NCBI GenBank assembly: GCA_002354135.1
Contig: DEKZ01000064.1
Location: forward strand, 1 to 15,464
Reading direction: 5' to 3'
DNA from: Massilia sp. UBA2709
GTDB lineage: Bacteria; Pseudomonadota; Gammaproteobacteria; Burkholderiales; Burkholderiaceae_D
Length of the DNA: 15,464 bases
Shown here: in pieces, positions 13,976 to 15,464 of the stretch
Position numbering within the stretch: the first letter of the stretch is position 1
Layout of the letters: each line of letters starts with the position of its first letter
Notes under the pieces: model-generated
The model's database searches: none
Told to the model about the DNA's origin: nothing
What the model saw: only the letters and a program-made list of their open reading frames with translations
Made by a program: the position numbers and the translations under genes

Positions 13976-15280
13976 ATGCTCGACATGCAGCGTCGGCTGA
14001 GCAATTCCTTCTACGCCTTGACCAGCCTCCCGGCGACGGCCATGGGCTTCGCGCTGTGCATCCAGATTTCAGCCCTCAGCTGGCTGCTGAGCACCAAATA
14101 CCACCTCGACATCCACGAGATCGGCATCGTCTGGGCCGCCGGCCCGCTGGCCGGCATCCTGGGCCAGGTGATCATCGGCTTCATCAGCGACAAGACCTGG
14201 TTCTGGGGCGGCCGGCGCCGGCCCTTCATCCTGATCGGCGGCACCCTGGCCGCCCTCTCGGTCTTCCTGCTGCCGCGCATCGAGCTGGTGGCCGACCTGC
14301 TGGGCGTCACCAACCTGCTGGTGATCGCGGTGATCGTCGCCCTGACGCTCGACCTGTCGATCAACATCAGCTTCAATCCCACCCGCTCCCTGATCGCCGA
14401 CGTCACGCCGGAGGGCGAGGCGCGCACGCGCGGCTACACCTGGATGCAGACGATCTCCGGCTTCTGGGGCGTGATGGCCTACCTGATCGGCGCCTTCATC
14501 GACAACTACGCCCTCATTTCGGTGGGCGTCATCGTCGTGCTGGCCTTCTCGGTGCTGCCGGTGTTCCTGGTCAAGGAGCCGCGCGAGCTGGCGCCGCCGA
14601 AGTTGGCAACACAGGAAGCGGCGGCGCCGTCCGCCGAGGTGTCGACGCGCACCGACTGGGGCCAGCTCTGGCGCCTGTGGGCGGCGCACGCTTTCAGCTG
14701 GTTCGGCGTCCAGGCCATGTTCGTCTACATCATCGCCTTCATCCAGCAGCACGTGGTCGCCAGCGGCGCCACGGCGGCGGAAGCGGCGGCGCAGTCGGGC
14801 CACGTGATCGCGATCTCGTTCGCCGTGATGAACGTGGTCGGCTTCCTGCTGCCGGCCCTGGTGCTGGCGCCCCTGGGCGCGCGCATCGGCCGCGTGCGCA
14901 CCCAGGCCATCTGCATCGGCATCATGGCCCTGGCCTATTTTGCGATCGCCCTGTTCGCGCGTTCCCCAGGCACGCTGTACGTGCTGATGGCGGTGGTCGG
15001 CATCGGCTGGGCGGCCGTGGTCAGCCTGCCGTTCGCCATCATGAGCGAGCTGGTCGACAAGCGCCGCATGGGCTTCTTCATGGGCCTGTTCAACCTGTCG
15101 GTGGTGCTGCCGCAGCTGGCGACGACGGGCGTCGGCTACGTGCTGAAGGACGCGGCCGACAAGAACCTGCTGTTCCTGATCTGCGGCGGCTGCCTGGCCG
15201 TGTCGAGCGTGCTGTGGCTGCTGGTGCGCGAGAAGCGGGCCGCGCAGGCCGCCGCACCGGTGCTGGCAGCCTCGCATTGA
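13976..15280 (+). CDS. second SLC45-like MFS sugar symporter
   Basis: Encodes 434 aa, a 12-helix major facilitator, a distant paralogue of the left symporter. Motif A GFISDKTWFWGGRRRP is at 68-83. D-x-SINISFNPTRSLIADV (126-143) is the SLC45-like helix 4-5 signature. The mirror motif KRRMGFFMGLFNLSVVLPQL lies in helix 10-11. A hydrophilic Ala/Pro-rich loop (about 198-225) joins the halves. It starts at 13976 with GGAG six bases before the ATG. Two divergent transporters of one family may take different chain lengths or sugars (maltose versus sucrose, or glucose). The next exported gene starts 86 bp downstream in the same direction, so it is probably co-transcribed. Confidence 0.88.
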   Translation: MLDMQRRLSNSFYALTSLPATAMGFALCIQISALSWLLSTKYHLDIHEIGIVWAAGPLAGILGQVIIGFISDKTWFWGGRRRPFILIGGTLAALSVFLLPRIELVADLLGVTNLLVIAVIVALTLDLSINISFNPTRSLIADVTPEGEARTRGYTWMQTISGFWGVMAYLIGAFIDNYALISVGVIVVLAFSVLPVFLVKEPRELAPPKLATQEAAAPSAEVSTRTDWGQLWRLWAAHAFSWFGVQAMFVYIIAFIQQHVVASGATAAEAAAQSGHVIAISFAVMNVVGFLLPALVLAPLGARIGRVRTQAICIGIMALAYFAIALFARSPGTLYVLMAVVGIGWAAVVSLPFAIMSELVDKRRMGFFMGLFNLSVVLPQLATTGVGYVLKDAADKNLLFLICGGCLAVSSVLWLLVREKRAAQAAAPVLAASH

Positions 15281-15304
15281 GCCGCATCGAGCTGCAGCGA
15301 CCCC

Positions 15305-15323
15305 GGGCGGCCGCGCGCCGCCC
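15305..15323 (+). terminator. GC-rich stem-loop after the second symporter
   Basis: GGGCGGC (15305-15311), 5-nt loop, GCCGCCC (15317-15323), followed by TTCCCTTT. The stem is strong but the T-tract is interrupted, so it may be a weak terminator, an attenuator or an RNA-stabilising hairpin before the next gene, whose ribosome site begins about 30 nt later. Confidence 0.35.
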
Positions 15324-15366
15324 TTCCCTTTCCACGCTCCGCCATCCCGACAAGGAGAAACATGGC

Positions 15367-15464
15367 ATGCCCACGTTCCGCCGATTCGCGTCCCCGCTTT
15401 GCCTGGCCATGCTGCTGGCCGCCCCCGTCCTCGCCGGCGCCGCCGATACGGTTCCGGCGCCGGC
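15367..15464 (+). CDS. exported protein, N-terminus only (runs off right edge)
   Basis: Only about 32 codons are present. The ATG at 15367 follows AAGGAG by nine bases. Another ATG at 15362 is in a different frame and yields an Arg/Pro-rich non-signal sequence, so it was rejected. The product begins MPTFRRFASPLCLAMLLAAP, continues VLAGAADT, and is a signal peptide with predicted cleavage AGA|AD. The rest is outside the window. From the neighbours it may be a periplasmic or secreted sugar-processing enzyme, but no domain is visible and no function is assigned. Confidence 0.6.
   Translation, partial: MPTFRRFASPLCLAMLLAAPVLAGAADTVPAP

Overview
This GC-rich, gene-dense window is chromosomal DNA that looks like a Burkholderiales betaproteobacterium, most likely an Oxalobacteraceae/Massilia-type soil or water organism. 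That placement is an inference. It rests on the glucokinase-RpiR fusion gene (a Burkholderiales arrangement), the stand-alone KaiC followed by a sensor kinase, and a SLC45-type maltodextrin locus. No rRNA, tRNA, CRISPR array, phage or insertion-sequence gene was seen.

Left part (1-3226). On the minus strand a two-domain KaiC-family ATPase overlaps the start of a sensor kinase, which enters with a degenerate receiver domain and runs off the left edge. Divergent from it, across a spacer with a perfect AT-rich palindrome, is a small SMC/ABC-like ATPase that has lost its middle, including the ABC signature motif. It converges on a polyamine-type GNAT acetyltransferase.

Middle (3231-8469). The acetyltransferase follows, by 4 bp, a bifunctional glucokinase/RpiR regulator. 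Then come an unrecognised lipoprotein, a small unrecognised exported protein on the plus strand, the N-terminal half of an RlmI-type rRNA methyltransferase (a truncated remnant), and an exported alpha/beta hydrolase.

Right part (8551-15464). This is a maltodextrin/starch locus. An exported GH13 alpha-amylase lies 28 bp downstream of phosphoglucomutase, and a SLC45-like sugar/proton symporter lies upstream of both. A second SLC45-like symporter is divergent from the first, followed by the start of another exported protein. The amylase would cut oligosaccharides outside the cytoplasm, the two symporters would import products, and glucokinase and phosphoglucomutase would interconvert glucose, glucose-6-phosphate and glucose-1-phosphate.

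Two inverted-doublet REP elements (REPIN-like, each arm with a GTAG foot and GTGGGC stem) separate transcription blocks at 8551-8735 and 12165-12341. The shared regulatory region of the two symporters (13698-13975) carries two near-identical 15-bp sites, one over each predicted -10 box. They resemble HexR/RpiR operators, and a weaker match lies upstream of the glucokinase/RpiR gene. This suggests a sugar-phosphate-responsive circuit in which the RpiR half of the fusion controls import. Gaps between genes are all under about 300 bases, and their contents are listed below.
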